Below are positions 1 through 8,129 of a DNA stretch of 64,000 bases, in pieces. This DNA comes from Aminipila sp047974845 (GTDB lineage Bacteria > Bacillota > Clostridia > Peptostreptococcales > Anaerovoracaceae), in the NCBI GenBank assembly GCA_047974845.1, contig JBKECQ010000041.1:38079-102078 (forward strand), given 5' to 3'. Under the pieces are notes generated by a model that was not told the DNA's origin, ran no database searches, and was given only the letters and a program-made list of their open reading frames with translations. The translations under genes and the position numbers were made by a program. The stretch's first letter is position 1. Every line of letters begins with the position of its first letter.

Positions 1-78
1 TAATGTATAATGAAATGATGATATTTATATTAAATTGTAGAAAATAGGCAAATTGGATTTATAACAATAAATAGTAAC

Positions 79-94
79 AGGGAGGTTACCCTAT
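79..94 (+). promoter_or_regulatory. Possible RBS-masking mini-hairpin before ftsE
   Basis: The Shine-Dalgarno sequence GGAGG (81-85) lies inside a short inverted repeat, AGGG at 79-82 and CCCT at 89-92, immediately before the ATG at 95. Pairing would occlude the ribosome-binding site. The stem is only 4 bp, so chance is possible. Bases 1-78 show no coding region. Confidence 0.25.
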
Positions 95-835
95 ATGATA
101 GTTTTTGAGAACGTTACCAAAACTTATAGGACAAATATAGGCTTGGATAATGTTAGTGTTAAGATTGACAAGGGAGACTTTGTTTTTTTGGTGGGACCCA
201 GCGGCGCAGGGAAATCCACTTTTATTAAACTTATACTTAAGGAGATTGATGCAGACTCGGGGAGCATCAAGGTAAACGGAAGCGAAATTACTACTTTACC
301 AAATAGAAAAATTCCAAAACTTAGGAGAAGTACGGGTATTGTTTTTCAGGATTTTAGGCTCTTACCTAAGATGACGGTTTATGAAAATGTAGCTTTTGCA
401 ATGGAAATAATACATATGAGTCCCAGAGCTATAAGAAGACAAGTACCTCAGGTCTTAAGCTTAGTTGGAATAAGTAATAAAGCAAATAAGTATCCCGATG
501 AATTATCGGCAGGGGAACAACAGAGAGTTGCCATTGCCAGAGCAATAGTTAATAATCCAACAGTAATGATTGCGGATGAACCAACGGGAAACCTTGACCC
601 GGATACTGCATGGGAAATAATGAGATTATTAGAACAGATTAATCTAAGAGGAACTACTATTGTAATGGTAACTCATGCAAAAGATATAGTAGACAAAATG
701 GGAAAAAGAGTAATTGTTATTGAAAAAGGTAAAGTTGTACGAGATGACGTTGGTTCCTATATAAAAGAAGAGGACACCAAAAAGCATATTCATACAGGAA
801 TGTATAAAGGGGGGGTATTTGGCGGTCATGTTTAA
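95..835 (+). CDS. ftsE: Cell division ATP-binding protein FtsE
   Basis: ABC ATPase that pairs with the membrane protein FtsX to control peptidoglycan hydrolysis at the division site or side wall. The 246-residue protein shows Walker A GPSGAGKS (34-41), a variant signature LSAGEQQR (137-144) and Walker B with DEPTGNLD (161-168), all typical of FtsE. It is about 15-20 residues longer at the C-terminus than the usual ~228. The start is the ATG after GGAGG at 81-85. The 3' end overlaps ftsX, which indicates translational coupling. A coiled-coil M23 hydrolase follows, the usual output partner of FtsEX in Firmicutes. Identification rests on motifs and gene order. Confidence 0.95.
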   Translation: MIVFENVTKTYRTNIGLDNVSVKIDKGDFVFLVGPSGAGKSTFIKLILKEIDADSGSIKVNGSEITTLPNRKIPKLRRSTGIVFQDFRLLPKMTVYENVAFAMEIIHMSPRAIRRQVPQVLSLVGISNKANKYPDELSAGEQQRVAIARAIVNNPTVMIADEPTGNLDPDTAWEIMRLLEQINLRGTTIVMVTHAKDIVDKMGKRVIVIEKGKVVRDDVGSYIKEEDTKKHIHTGMYKGGVFGGHV

Positions 836-1721
836 TAGCATCAGATATACATTAAAGCAAGCCTTTATTCAGGTATTTAGGAACAGAACCATGAGCTTAG
901 CTTCTGTCTTTTCTATAACGGCAATGCTTTTAATTTTAGGACTGTTTTTCGTTTTAATCGTTAACATAAATATGGCAGCTGAGGCGGCAAAGCAAGAGTT
1001 TGACACTGTACAAGTGTACCTTTTAGATTCTACGACACCTGAACAAGCAGAGACAATGATAACTGAGGTAAAGGGGTTAAGAGGGGTAGCTGACGTATCT
1101 TATCTTTCAAAGGATGACGCTATTCAAAATTGGAAAGCTGATTGGGGAGAAAATGCATACTTGCTTGACTCTCTTGCAAGCAATCCGTTACCAAACTCTA
1201 TAATGGTGAAAGTAGAAAGCTTAGAAACCTCTGATACGGTTGTAAAAGCATTGAAGGCCTTTGAGGGCGTAGAAGATATAAAATATTATAAGGAAACCGT
1301 GGACAAGCTTGTAAAAATAACTGACTCGATTCAGATTGCCGCATTAATTATAATGATATTTCTAGTGGTAGTTTCGGTGGTAGTTGTGTCAAACACAATT
1401 AAACTTACTGTACTGGCAAGATCAAGAGAAATTCACATTATGAAATATGTTGGTGCAACAAATTGGTTTATACGAGGACCATTTTTAATAGAAGGCATCG
1501 TTATTGGGCTTATTTCTGCAGGAATTTCAGTGGGAATAGTGGCCTTGGTATATGGAAAAGTTGTTGAACTAATTGGTCAGGATTTATTCTTGATTTTGTC
1601 AACCCCAATGGTTTCAGCGGGATTTTTGACAACTAACCTAGTATTTATATTCCTTGCAATAGGGGTTAGCATAGGTGCGTGTGGAAGTATTATCTCTATG
1701 AGAAGATTCTTAGATACATAG
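828..1721 (+). CDS. ftsX: Cell division protein FtsX
   Basis: Membrane partner of FtsE that transmits ATPase state to an extracellular peptidoglycan hydrolase. The ~297-residue protein has an N-terminal membrane segment (about residues 22-45), a large extracellular loop (about 50-165) and three further membrane segments near the C-terminus, the classical FtsX layout. I prefer the ATG at 828, which gives an N-terminus beginning MFNSIRYTLKQAF as in other FtsX proteins. An in-frame TTG at 819, closer to the G-rich stretch at 811-815, is the alternative. It overlaps the ftsE stop codon by a few bases and lies 14 bp before the hydrolase gene. Confidence 0.95.
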   Translation: MFNSIRYTLKQAFIQVFRNRTMSLASVFSITAMLLILGLFFVLIVNINMAAEAAKQEFDTVQVYLLDSTTPEQAETMITEVKGLRGVADVSYLSKDDAIQNWKADWGENAYLLDSLASNPLPNSIMVKVESLETSDTVVKALKAFEGVEDIKYYKETVDKLVKITDSIQIAALIIMIFLVVVSVVVVSNTIKLTVLARSREIHIMKYVGATNWFIRGPFLIEGIVIGLISAGISVGIVALVYGKVVELIGQDLFLILSTPMVSAGFLTTNLVFIFLAIGVSIGACGSIISMRRFLDT

Positions 1722-1735
1722 AAAGGAAAATACAT

Positions 1736-2854
1736 ATGAAAAAGTCAATATCCTATACTCTAATCTTGCTACTTGTTTTGTCTTTAGGGGCATGGAGTAT
1801 TTCATACGCGGGAACAACACAAGACAAGTTAGACGACGTTAATGGACAGCTTAGTGATGTTAAGCAACAATTGAACGAAGGTAAAAAGCTTGAAAATAAT
1901 TTGAATAAAGAGATACAGGCTTTGGAAAATAAAATTAATGATTCACAGGCAGAAATTAATGCTCTTAGCGGAAATATTGCCGCTACTCAAAAGAAAATTA
2001 ACGATGCACTGGCAGAACTTGATAAACTTGAAAAAGATATGGAAGTTCAGAATTCAAATCTAAATGGCAGATTAAGAACAATGTATAAAAATGGTTCGGT
2101 TGGCTTTATAGATGTACTTCTAGGATCTACAGGCATCTCTGATTTAATGACAAATATGGATAGAGTCCAGAGAATTTATGATAATGATAAAGATGTAATG
2201 GAAGAGTTGCAAAAACAGCATGCCGTTATAGCCGCTCAAAAGAAATATTTACTTGATTTACAATCTGAATTGGTTGCGGCACAAAATGAAGAGGCTGAAA
2301 AGAAAGCGTCACTAAGCGAGGATAAATCTGTGGTTGCGGATAAGAAAGCTGAGGTTGCCAGTGACAATAAAGCATTGGAAGAAATGGAAAAAGCATTCTT
2401 GGCGGAAGCAAATAGATTAAAAGCGGAAATTCTTGCGGCGCAAAGTACCGGAACAAATTACAACGGGGGAACAATGGCTTGGCCTGCACCGGGAGTTACA
2501 AGAATTACTTCTCCTTTTGGCTATAGAATTCATCCTATTTTAAAAGTAAAGAAATTACATACCGGTATAGATATTGGAGCACCTTCGGGAACTACTATAG
2601 TTGCGGCAAATGATGGCACTGTTATTAAGGCAGGCTGGAATAACAGTTATGGAAATGTTGTAATGGTTGACCACGGAGGTGGTATTGTAACATTATATGC
2701 TCATAACTCCAGCCTATTGGTAAGTACAGGCGATGTTGTTTCTAGAGGTCAAGCTATTTCAAAATCAGGGTCTACAGGACAGTCTACTGGCCCACATCTT
2801 CACTTTGAAGTTCGTGTAAACGGTGACTATAAAGATCCTAAGGCTTGGGTATAA
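1736..2854 (+). CDS. Secreted coiled-coil M23 peptidoglycan hydrolase (EnvC/PcsB-like FtsEX partner)
   Basis: Exported murein hydrolase or hydrolase activator of 372 residues. It has a signal peptide (about 1-26, ending near SYAG), a long charged helical region expected to form a coiled coil (about 28-245) and a C-terminal LytM/M23 domain (about 250-372). The M23 zinc-site residues are visible: H275 and D279 in HTGID, and H354/H356 in HLHFEV. Conservation of these residues suggests an active endopeptidase rather than a degenerate activator such as E. coli EnvC. The start is the ATG after GAAAGGA at 1721-1727; an upstream in-frame start at 1679 lies inside ftsX and lacks a signal peptide. Its position directly after ftsEX argues that FtsEX controls it. 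Confidence 0.92.
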   Translation: MKKSISYTLILLLVLSLGAWSISYAGTTQDKLDDVNGQLSDVKQQLNEGKKLENNLNKEIQALENKINDSQAEINALSGNIAATQKKINDALAELDKLEKDMEVQNSNLNGRLRTMYKNGSVGFIDVLLGSTGISDLMTNMDRVQRIYDNDKDVMEELQKQHAVIAAQKKYLLDLQSELVAAQNEEAEKKASLSEDKSVVADKKAEVASDNKALEEMEKAFLAEANRLKAEILAAQSTGTNYNGGTMAWPAPGVTRITSPFGYRIHPILKVKKLHTGIDIGAPSGTTIVAANDGTVIKAGWNNSYGNVVMVDHGGGIVTLYAHNSSLLVSTGDVVSRGQAISKSGSTGQSTGPHLHFEVRVNGDYKDPKAWV

Positions 2855-2876
2855 AATTCAAGGAAAAAGGCGATAA

Positions 2877-4517
2877 ATGAATAAAATTAATCCGATAATA
2901 ATAGAATTATTAAAAAAAAGAGGGATTTCAGGTGATGCTGAAATACTTGAATTTTTGTCGGACAAACCACAAAAAACATATGATCCATTCCTGCTTCACG
3001 ATTTAGAAGCGGGGGTGGATTTAATACTGTCCGCAATAAATAATAAGAAAAAAATATGTATATATGGAGATTATGATGCAGACGGAGTAACTTCAGTTAG
3101 TATTCTTATGCAATTCTTTTCAAATTTTGATGCAGATATTACTTATTATATACCTTCCAGATTTGATGAGGGCTATGGCTTGAACAAGGGCGCCATAGAC
3201 TATATTAAAAACATTGGAACAGATTTAATAATAACGGTTGACTGTGGTAGCGTGTCTTGTGACGAGGTAGAGCACGCAAAGGAAATTGGATTAGAAATAA
3301 TAGTTACAGACCATCACAGCATCGCAGATAATGCTGCTGATTGTATATTAATCAATCCCAAGCACCCAAACTGTAAATACCCGTTTAAATATTTGGCAGG
3401 TTGTGGTGTGGCATTTAAACTTGCACAAGGAATACAGCGAAAATCAGGTATTTCCAAAAGGGCTGTAAATGAACTTTTAGATTTAGTTGCAATTGGAACA
3501 ATTGGCGATATAGTTCCATTGGTTGATGAAAACAGAACTTTAGTTAAATATGGCATGAATGTAATAAAAGATGGTCATAGACTAGGGCTGTCTAAACTTA
3601 TCAATGGCATTTCATTAAACTCAAAATTAATAAAGTCAGATAATGTAGCATTTGGCATTGTCCCTCATTTAAATGCGGCGGGAAGAATGAAAGCTGCTAA
3701 AATAGGTGTAGATCTGATGAATTGCAAAGAAATAAATCAGATTGATGTGATAGTTGAAGATTTAATACATAATAATAGGAATAGAAAGAGGGTACAAGAA
3801 GATACCTTCGCTGAGTGTGATAGGATTATCCAGACACTGCATAAGGATGACTTGTTTTATATAGTTAATTGTGAAGAAGCACATGAAGGCATTGCAGGTA
3901 TTGTTGCAGGGAAATTGAAGGATAAATATCACCGACCTACCATTATACTTACCCCAACGGGAGAAGGATTTTTAAAAGGGACAGGAAGAAGTATCAGCAA
4001 AATAAATCTTTATAATGTATTAAAGGAGCAGGAAGATTTATTTGAAAGATTTGGCGGACATTCGGGAGCCTGCGGTCTTTTAATGCAGGAAGAAAAGTTA
4101 CCAATATTTAGGTCTGCAATTGCAGATAGTATGAAAATGCTTTTGGAAAGTGACCCAAGTGCATTTGATGACGATAAAGAGGCTGATATTGTATTGGAAG
4201 GTAAAGAAATAACTTTTGACTTTATAAGGGATATAGAAAAACTTGCTCCATTTGGCAGTTGCAATGAAAGACCCTATATTGCATTAGAGGAAGTAGTAAT
4301 TGCCAAAGTTCAATACATGGGGTCAGAAGGAAAGCATGCTAAATTTTCGGCATGTTGTCGTGACGGCAGTGTAATACAATCTGTATTTTTTAATCGAGCA
4401 GAGGAATTTAAAGACAAGCTTTTTTCTAATTCCCCATTAAGGCTTTTGGGAAGCCCGGAAATTTCGGAATGGAATGGAAATAAAAGAATACAGTTTTTAG
4501 TAAGTGATATTAAATAA
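2877..4517 (+). CDS. recJ: Single-stranded-DNA-specific exonuclease RecJ
   Basis: 5'-3' exonuclease of the DHH phosphoesterase family, acting in recombination and mismatch/base-excision repair. In 546 residues the metal-binding motifs are visible: YGDYDADG (63-70), DHH (145-147), and the DHHA1 glycine-histidine motif GGH (393-395), followed by a C-terminal OB-like region. The length is at the short end for RecJ; the extra C-terminal domain of many Firmicute RecJ proteins is absent. The start ATG follows AAGGAAAAAGG at 2860-2870. It lies 22 bp after the M23 gene and could share its transcript. Confidence 0.95.
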   Translation: MNKINPIIIELLKKRGISGDAEILEFLSDKPQKTYDPFLLHDLEAGVDLILSAINNKKKICIYGDYDADGVTSVSILMQFFSNFDADITYYIPSRFDEGYGLNKGAIDYIKNIGTDLIITVDCGSVSCDEVEHAKEIGLEIIVTDHHSIADNAADCILINPKHPNCKYPFKYLAGCGVAFKLAQGIQRKSGISKRAVNELLDLVAIGTIGDIVPLVDENRTLVKYGMNVIKDGHRLGLSKLINGISLNSKLIKSDNVAFGIVPHLNAAGRMKAAKIGVDLMNCKEINQIDVIVEDLIHNNRNRKRVQEDTFAECDRIIQTLHKDDLFYIVNCEEAHEGIAGIVAGKLKDKYHRPTIILTPTGEGFLKGTGRSISKINLYNVLKEQEDLFERFGGHSGACGLLMQEEKLPIFRSAIADSMKMLLESDPSAFDDDKEADIVLEGKEITFDFIRDIEKLAPFGSCNERPYIALEEVVIAKVQYMGSEGKHAKFSACCRDGSVIQSVFFNRAEEFKDKLFSNSPLRLLGSPEISEWNGNKRIQFLVSDIK

Positions 4518-4529
4518 ATAAACTCATAT

Positions 4530-4565
4530 ATTATGGTATAATGACTGCAAAAGTAGCCATTATAA
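4530..4565 (+). promoter_or_regulatory. Extended -10 promoter overlapped by palindrome, copy 1
   Basis: TATAAT at 4537-4542 is preceded by TGG, giving an extended -10. The -10 is the start of an imperfect 26-bp palindrome (4538-4563; left arm ATAATGACTGC, 4-nt centre, right arm GTAGCCATTAT). The expected transcription start near 4549 falls in its centre. Nearly identical elements occur at 18212-18245 and 45451-45488. Confidence 0.6.
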
Positions 4566-4574
4566 GATTGGAGT

Positions 4575-4650
4575 GCCATGCCAGAATTTCGCCATGGGCG
4601 AAAAGGCATATGGCGGATTATATCATAAAACTTTTAGTTTTATGATATAA
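4575..4650 (+). other. Two hairpins in the leader of the S41 protease gene
   Basis: The first hairpin has a 7-bp core TTTCGCC (4587-4593) / GGCGAAA (4597-4603), flanked by GCCAT/ATGGC arms at 4575-4579 and 4610-4614. The second is a perfect 15-bp stem (4618-4632 / 4636-4650) with a 3-nt loop. Its right arm contains TGATATAAT, another extended -10-like sequence. The RBS GGAGG (4659-4663) follows at once. No known riboswitch was recognised. Confidence 0.5.
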
Positions 4651-4669
4651 TAACTTGCGGAGGCAAAGA

Positions 4670-5851
4670 ATGATACAAATAAAAAAACGTAATCTAGTGA
4701 TTATAATAATCATTTCATTTCTTTTGGGTGGAGCTATAACCTTTTCCGGTATAATCTTCTACCCGGGGCAGACAGTTGTAATAAATAGGGATGACTATAA
4801 CGTTTATAAAGATATCATGCAGAGATATTCAAAAGTGGAATCTTTATATCAAACATTAAACCAATACTATTATAAGGACTTAGATCAAGATAAACTTATA
4901 GAAGGTATGTGTTATGGTTTATTTGAGGGAACAGGTGATCCTTACACTAACTATATGTCAAAGGAAGAATATGACAACCTTATGATTAAAACAACCGGAA
5001 AGCTGGAAGGCATAGGAGTCACAGTGGGTGCTAATACCGATGGTTACATCGTAGTTGTTTCTACTGTAAAAGGCAGTCCGGCAGAGAAGTCGGGAATTCA
5101 ATCAGGTGATTTAATTATTGCTGTTGATGGTGTGTCTTATAAAGGCTCTGAACTAGATAGTGCTGTGGCAAATATGCGTGGTGCAGCAGGTTCAAAAGTC
5201 AAGGTTGCATATATAAGGGATGGCAAACAAAAAGAGGTTGAACTAACAAGGGCTAGTATTACTCTTGAATCGGTTTTCTCTGAAACATTGGATAATGGTA
5301 TAGGCTATATTTATATTAGCAACTTTGAAACAAAGACAGGTGAGGAGTTTAAGAAAGAACTTCATGGATTTGAACTAAAAGGTGCAAAAGGTGTTGTTAT
5401 TGACTTAAGAAATAATGGCGGCGGAGTTGTAGAGAGCGGAATTGAAGTGGCAGATTTGCTGTTAGATGAAGGCGTGCTTGCCTATACTGAAGGTAAAGCC
5501 CAAGAGCGCACGTATATGAATACAACAGAAGGTAAGACTACATTGCCATATGTTATTTTGATTAATGAAGGAACAGCTAGTACCTCAGAAATAGTGGCGG
5601 CAGGCATAAAGGATAACAAGGGCGGTAAGATTGTAGGAACAAAATCTTTTGGAAAAGGTGTAATACAATCAATGGCACCGCTTAAAGACGGTGACGCTAT
5701 AAAGATAACTGTATCTCAATACTTTTCACCTAAAGGAAAAGTGATACATGGCATTGGAGTAGAGCCTGATTATGAGGTTGAATTACCACAAGACAGCAAA
5801 GTTGATACACAACTTAACAAAGCAATAGAATTATTAACACAAGAAAATTAA
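4670..5851 (+). CDS. C-terminal processing peptidase, S41 family with PDZ domain
   Basis: Membrane-anchored extracytoplasmic serine protease of the CtpA/CtpB family, 393 residues. It has an uncleaved signal anchor (about 8-28), an N-terminal helical cap, a PDZ domain (about 95-175) and an S41 catalytic domain. The nucleophile region is TASTSE (302-307), with the catalytic lysine in the KSFGKG segment about 25 residues later. In Firmicutes such enzymes process envelope or sporulation signalling proteins; the substrate here is unknown. The start is the ATG after GCGGAGG; the TTG at 4655 overlaps the RBS and is rejected. It has its own promoter region with a palindrome and hairpins. Confidence 0.93.
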   Translation: MIQIKKRNLVIIIIISFLLGGAITFSGIIFYPGQTVVINRDDYNVYKDIMQRYSKVESLYQTLNQYYYKDLDQDKLIEGMCYGLFEGTGDPYTNYMSKEEYDNLMIKTTGKLEGIGVTVGANTDGYIVVVSTVKGSPAEKSGIQSGDLIIAVDGVSYKGSELDSAVANMRGAAGSKVKVAYIRDGKQKEVELTRASITLESVFSETLDNGIGYIYISNFETKTGEEFKKELHGFELKGAKGVVIDLRNNGGGVVESGIEVADLLLDEGVLAYTEGKAQERTYMNTTEGKTTLPYVILINEGTASTSEIVAAGIKDNKGGKIVGTKSFGKGVIQSMAPLKDGDAIKITVSQYFSPKGKVIHGIGVEPDYEVELPQDSKVDTQLNKAIELLTQEN

Positions 5852-5911
5852 AGTTGAATTTAAACATATAAAAAATTAAAGTTTAAATTGTGACACAAGA
5901 AAATTAAAGTT
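5837..5911 (+). repeat. Direct duplication at the 3' end of the S41 protease gene
   Basis: The 19-bp sequence ACACAAGAAAATTAAAGTT at 5837-5855, which contains the stop codon, recurs exactly at 5893-5911. AATTAAAGTT occurs a third time in between. It looks like a local slippage or tandem duplication downstream of the gene. Confidence 0.7.
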
Positions 5912-5925
5912 TAAATTGTAAGATA

Positions 5926-5978
5926 AAAACCTAGGATAGATGTAGCTGAATCAGCAAATCATCATTCCTAGGTTTTTT
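5926..5978. terminator. Bidirectional terminator between convergent genes
   Basis: Stem AAAACCTAGGA (5926-5936) pairs with TCCTAGGTTTT (5966-5976), with a smaller GCTGA/TCAGC hairpin inside. T-runs exist on both strands, fitting termination of both the S41 protease gene and the convergent exchanger gene. Confidence 0.8.
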
Positions 5979-5993
5979 AATTAGTGCCTTTTC

Positions 5994-6953
5994 TTATCTG
6001 CTTATAATATAGAATGTATATAGTATGTACATTGCTACCATTATTGAGCCTTCAATTCTGTTAAGGGTTCTACCCATTATAAAAAATATCCAAGTTACTA
6101 TACTGATAGCTACTAGCAATATCATATCGGAAATAGATAGGATATTTATAGTTATTGGATGTATTAATGAGGAAAGCCCCAAAACAAATAAAATGTTAAA
6201 GATATTAGAACCTAAAGCATTTCCAACAGCTAAGTCACTTTCTCCTTTAAGTGCAGCAACGACACTTGTAATAAGCTCCGGCAAAGATGTACCGATGGCA
6301 ACAATGGTAAGCCCTATTAGTGCACTGCTTATGCCAAAGGACAGTGCAATATCGCTGGCAGAATCAACCACCAGTTTACCACCAAAAATAATTGCTACAA
6401 GCCCTAAAAGTGATTTAAATAGGGATGGCAAAATTGGTAACTGAGAATTACTTTTTACAGAGTTTTTAACTGGGCTCTTTTTGTGTTTACCGGCTTCAGG
6501 TAACATGATTATTAAAAGATATATAACAAAAATTATGAGAAATATTATTCCGTCAACTCTTGAAAAGTCTTTTTCAGAAGAACCGGGCAAAATAAAATCC
6601 AAAGCAAGTATTAGCATAAGTCCTGAAATAATGGTATTAAGCGGAAAATCACGCTTTAAAAGCATAGGTTCAATTTCAACGGGTTTAATAATAGCACAGA
6701 CTCCAAGAACTACTAGCGTATTAAATATATTGGAACCCACAACATTTCCCGTAGCAATATCATTTTGTCCAATAAGTGCCGCAGTAGTGCTAACAGCAGC
6801 TTCAGGAGCACTTGTACCCATTGCCACTATGGTTAGACCAATAATAAAAGATGGGACATTGAACTTTTTTGCTATACCTACGCTTCCGTCAACGAAAACG
6901 TCAGCACCTTTAACTAATAAAAAGAATCCTAAAACAAGCAACATATAATGCAT
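5994..6953 (-). CDS. Sodium/calcium exchanger family protein (CaCA, YrbG-like)
   Basis: Inner-membrane cation antiporter of 319 residues with about ten membrane segments in two inverted halves. Each half carries a Na_Ca_ex signature: GTSAPEAAVS in the first and GTSLPELITS in the second, which contain the conserved acidic ion-binding residues. A short hydrophilic linker lies mid-protein (about 150-172). The family exchanges Ca2+ for Na+ (or K+/H+); the ion used here cannot be read from sequence. On the minus strand the start ATG has GAAGAAGG about 12 nt upstream. It is transcribed alone and convergently with the protease gene. Confidence 0.9.
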   Translation of the reverse strand: MHYMLLVLGFFLLVKGADVFVDGSVGIAKKFNVPSFIIGLTIVAMGTSAPEAAVSTTAALIGQNDIATGNVVGSNIFNTLVVLGVCAIIKPVEIEPMLLKRDFPLNTIISGLMLILALDFILPGSSEKDFSRVDGIIFLIIFVIYLLIIMLPEAGKHKKSPVKNSVKSNSQLPILPSLFKSLLGLVAIIFGGKLVVDSASDIALSFGISSALIGLTIVAIGTSLPELITSVVAALKGESDLAVGNALGSNIFNILFVLGLSSLIHPITINILSISDMILLVAISIVTWIFFIMGRTLNRIEGSIMVAMYILYTFYIISR

Positions 6954-7075
6954 ATAAATAATTTACCTTCTTCCTTTTCATAATATCAAAAAATTTTACC
7001 ACATAATACCTCCCTTTGCAATTGACATTAGTTCATTTTATTGATAAGCTAAAAAAGTAAATTTTCTAAATTTTA

Positions 7076-7104
7076 TTGCGTTTCATAGACTAAAGTGTTA
7101 TAAT
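7076..7104 (+). promoter_or_regulatory. Promoter of the TrpR-related repressor gene with AAAGTGTT repeats
   Basis: -35 TTGCGT (7076-7081) and -10 TATAAT (7099-7104) are separated by exactly 17 bp. The octamer AAAGTGTT occurs three times in the same orientation, at 7092-7099, 7113-7120 and 7121-7128, flanking the -10 and the expected start. Confidence 0.65.
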
Positions 7105-7144
7105 TATACGGTAAAGTGTTAAAGTGTTCGAAAGGAGCAAAATT

Positions 7145-7444
7145 ATGGCATATGAATCAAAATTTAAACGTGAAGATATTGATGAGTTGTTTAAGGCTAT
7201 TTTGACATTACAAGATGAGGAAGATTGTTACAGATTTTTTGAAGATATCTGTACTATCAATGAAATACACGCTATTGCACAGAGATTGCAAGTAGCAAAG
7301 CTACTTTCACAAAAGAAAACTTATAGTGAAATTGAAGAGGCGACTAAAGCTAGCACTGCTACCATTAGTAGAATAAATAAATGTTTAGTTTATGGTGCTG
7401 AAGGTTACCAAAGAATTTTAGCTAGGCTAGACGAACAGAAGTAA
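7145..7444 (+). CDS. TrpR-related DNA-binding protein, YerC/YecD family
   Basis: Small (99 residues) all-helical DNA-binding protein of the Trp repressor superfamily as found in Firmicutes. The middle segment from DICTINEIHAIAQRLQ into KTYSEIEEATKAS matches the TrpR-like helix-turn-helix, with the recognition helix near ASTATISRINKCL. The ligand is unknown; the genes this family controls are not established from this window. The start is the ATG at 7145 with AAAGGAG at 7131-7137; a GTG at 7124 overlaps that RBS and is rejected. Three AAAGTGTT repeats around its own promoter make autoregulation plausible. Confidence 0.9.
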   Translation: MAYESKFKREDIDELFKAILTLQDEEDCYRFFEDICTINEIHAIAQRLQVAKLLSQKKTYSEIEEATKASTATISRINKCLVYGAEGYQRILARLDEQK

Positions 7445-7469
7445 ACTTTACATATGAATGAGGCATAAT

Positions 7470-7511
7470 AAGCACCATGTATATTATCTTGATATATATG
7501 GTGCTTTATAT
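7470..7511 (+). terminator. Probable terminator after the TrpR-related gene
   Basis: Stem AAGCACCAT (7470-7478) / ATGGTGCTT (7498-7506) with further AT pairing inside, followed by an imperfect TTTATATATA tract just before the next RBS. The T-run is weak, so partial read-through is likely. Confidence 0.5.
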
Positions 7512-7526
7512 ATATAGGAGATAAAT

Positions 7527-8129
7527 ATGAATCTATATATCTATAAGGGCGTAGGTAACAATGAGGATAAGGGGAAGGAACTAATAAACATTGCATTAAA
7601 AAACTACACCGGAGATAACAATGTAAGGCTCTCAATTAAAAGGACAGAAAGTGGTAAACCATATTTCAGCAATTTAAATATTAATTTTTCAGTTAGTCAC
7701 TCAAATGATGTATGGGCTTGTTTGATGGCTGATTTTAATGTGGGCTTGGACATACAAGAGGAAAGAACTGTAGCATATGAGAAAATATCCAAAAGATTTT
7801 TTGTAAAGGATGAGTATGAATATATAAGAGAAAAGGGTAAAGAGGCATTTTTTGATATTTGGACAGGTAAAGAGGCATTTGTTAAATATACGGGCAATGG
7901 TTTTGCAAAAGAAGGTTTTGATACTTTCAAAGTTATTTGTAATGGAGAAATTGCTAAAGAAATAATATGGAATGATGAGCAGGTAAAGTTATATAAACTA
8001 AATATGAATATAAAAATGAGAGAAGCACTGGAATTTAGAAACTTCTATGGTGCGGTTTGCTCTGCAAAAGAGGAAAAAATATACTATAAATATATAGCAT
8101 TAAGTGGTGAGGTATTAGATTATGATTAA
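7527..8129 (+). CDS. 4'-phosphopantetheinyl transferase, Sfp type
   Basis: Transfers the phosphopantetheine arm from CoA to a conserved serine of carrier proteins. At 200 residues it is compact compared with Sfp (~224). Family motifs are visible: SVSHSNDVWAC in the first half, GLDIQEER (Mg2+-binding D and E), and WTGKEAFVKYTGNGF (the W-x-x-KEA-x-x-K motif). No nonribosomal peptide or polyketide gene is nearby, so it may act on a remote pathway or serve as the general ACP transferase. The start ATG follows AGGAG at 7516-7520. It overlaps the metallo-hydrolase gene by 8 bp. Confidence 0.92.
   Translation: MNLYIYKGVGNNEDKGKELINIALKNYTGDNNVRLSIKRTESGKPYFSNLNINFSVSHSNDVWACLMADFNVGLDIQEERTVAYEKISKRFFVKDEYEYIREKGKEAFFDIWTGKEAFVKYTGNGFAKEGFDTFKVICNGEIAKEIIWNDEQVKLYKLNMNIKMREALEFRNFYGAVCSAKEEKIYYKYIALSGEVLDYD

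Noticed and set aside
6025..6948. Two plus-strand ORFs across the exchanger gene
   Set aside because: Both are shadows of the minus-strand CaCA exchanger, whose two signature motifs are intact.
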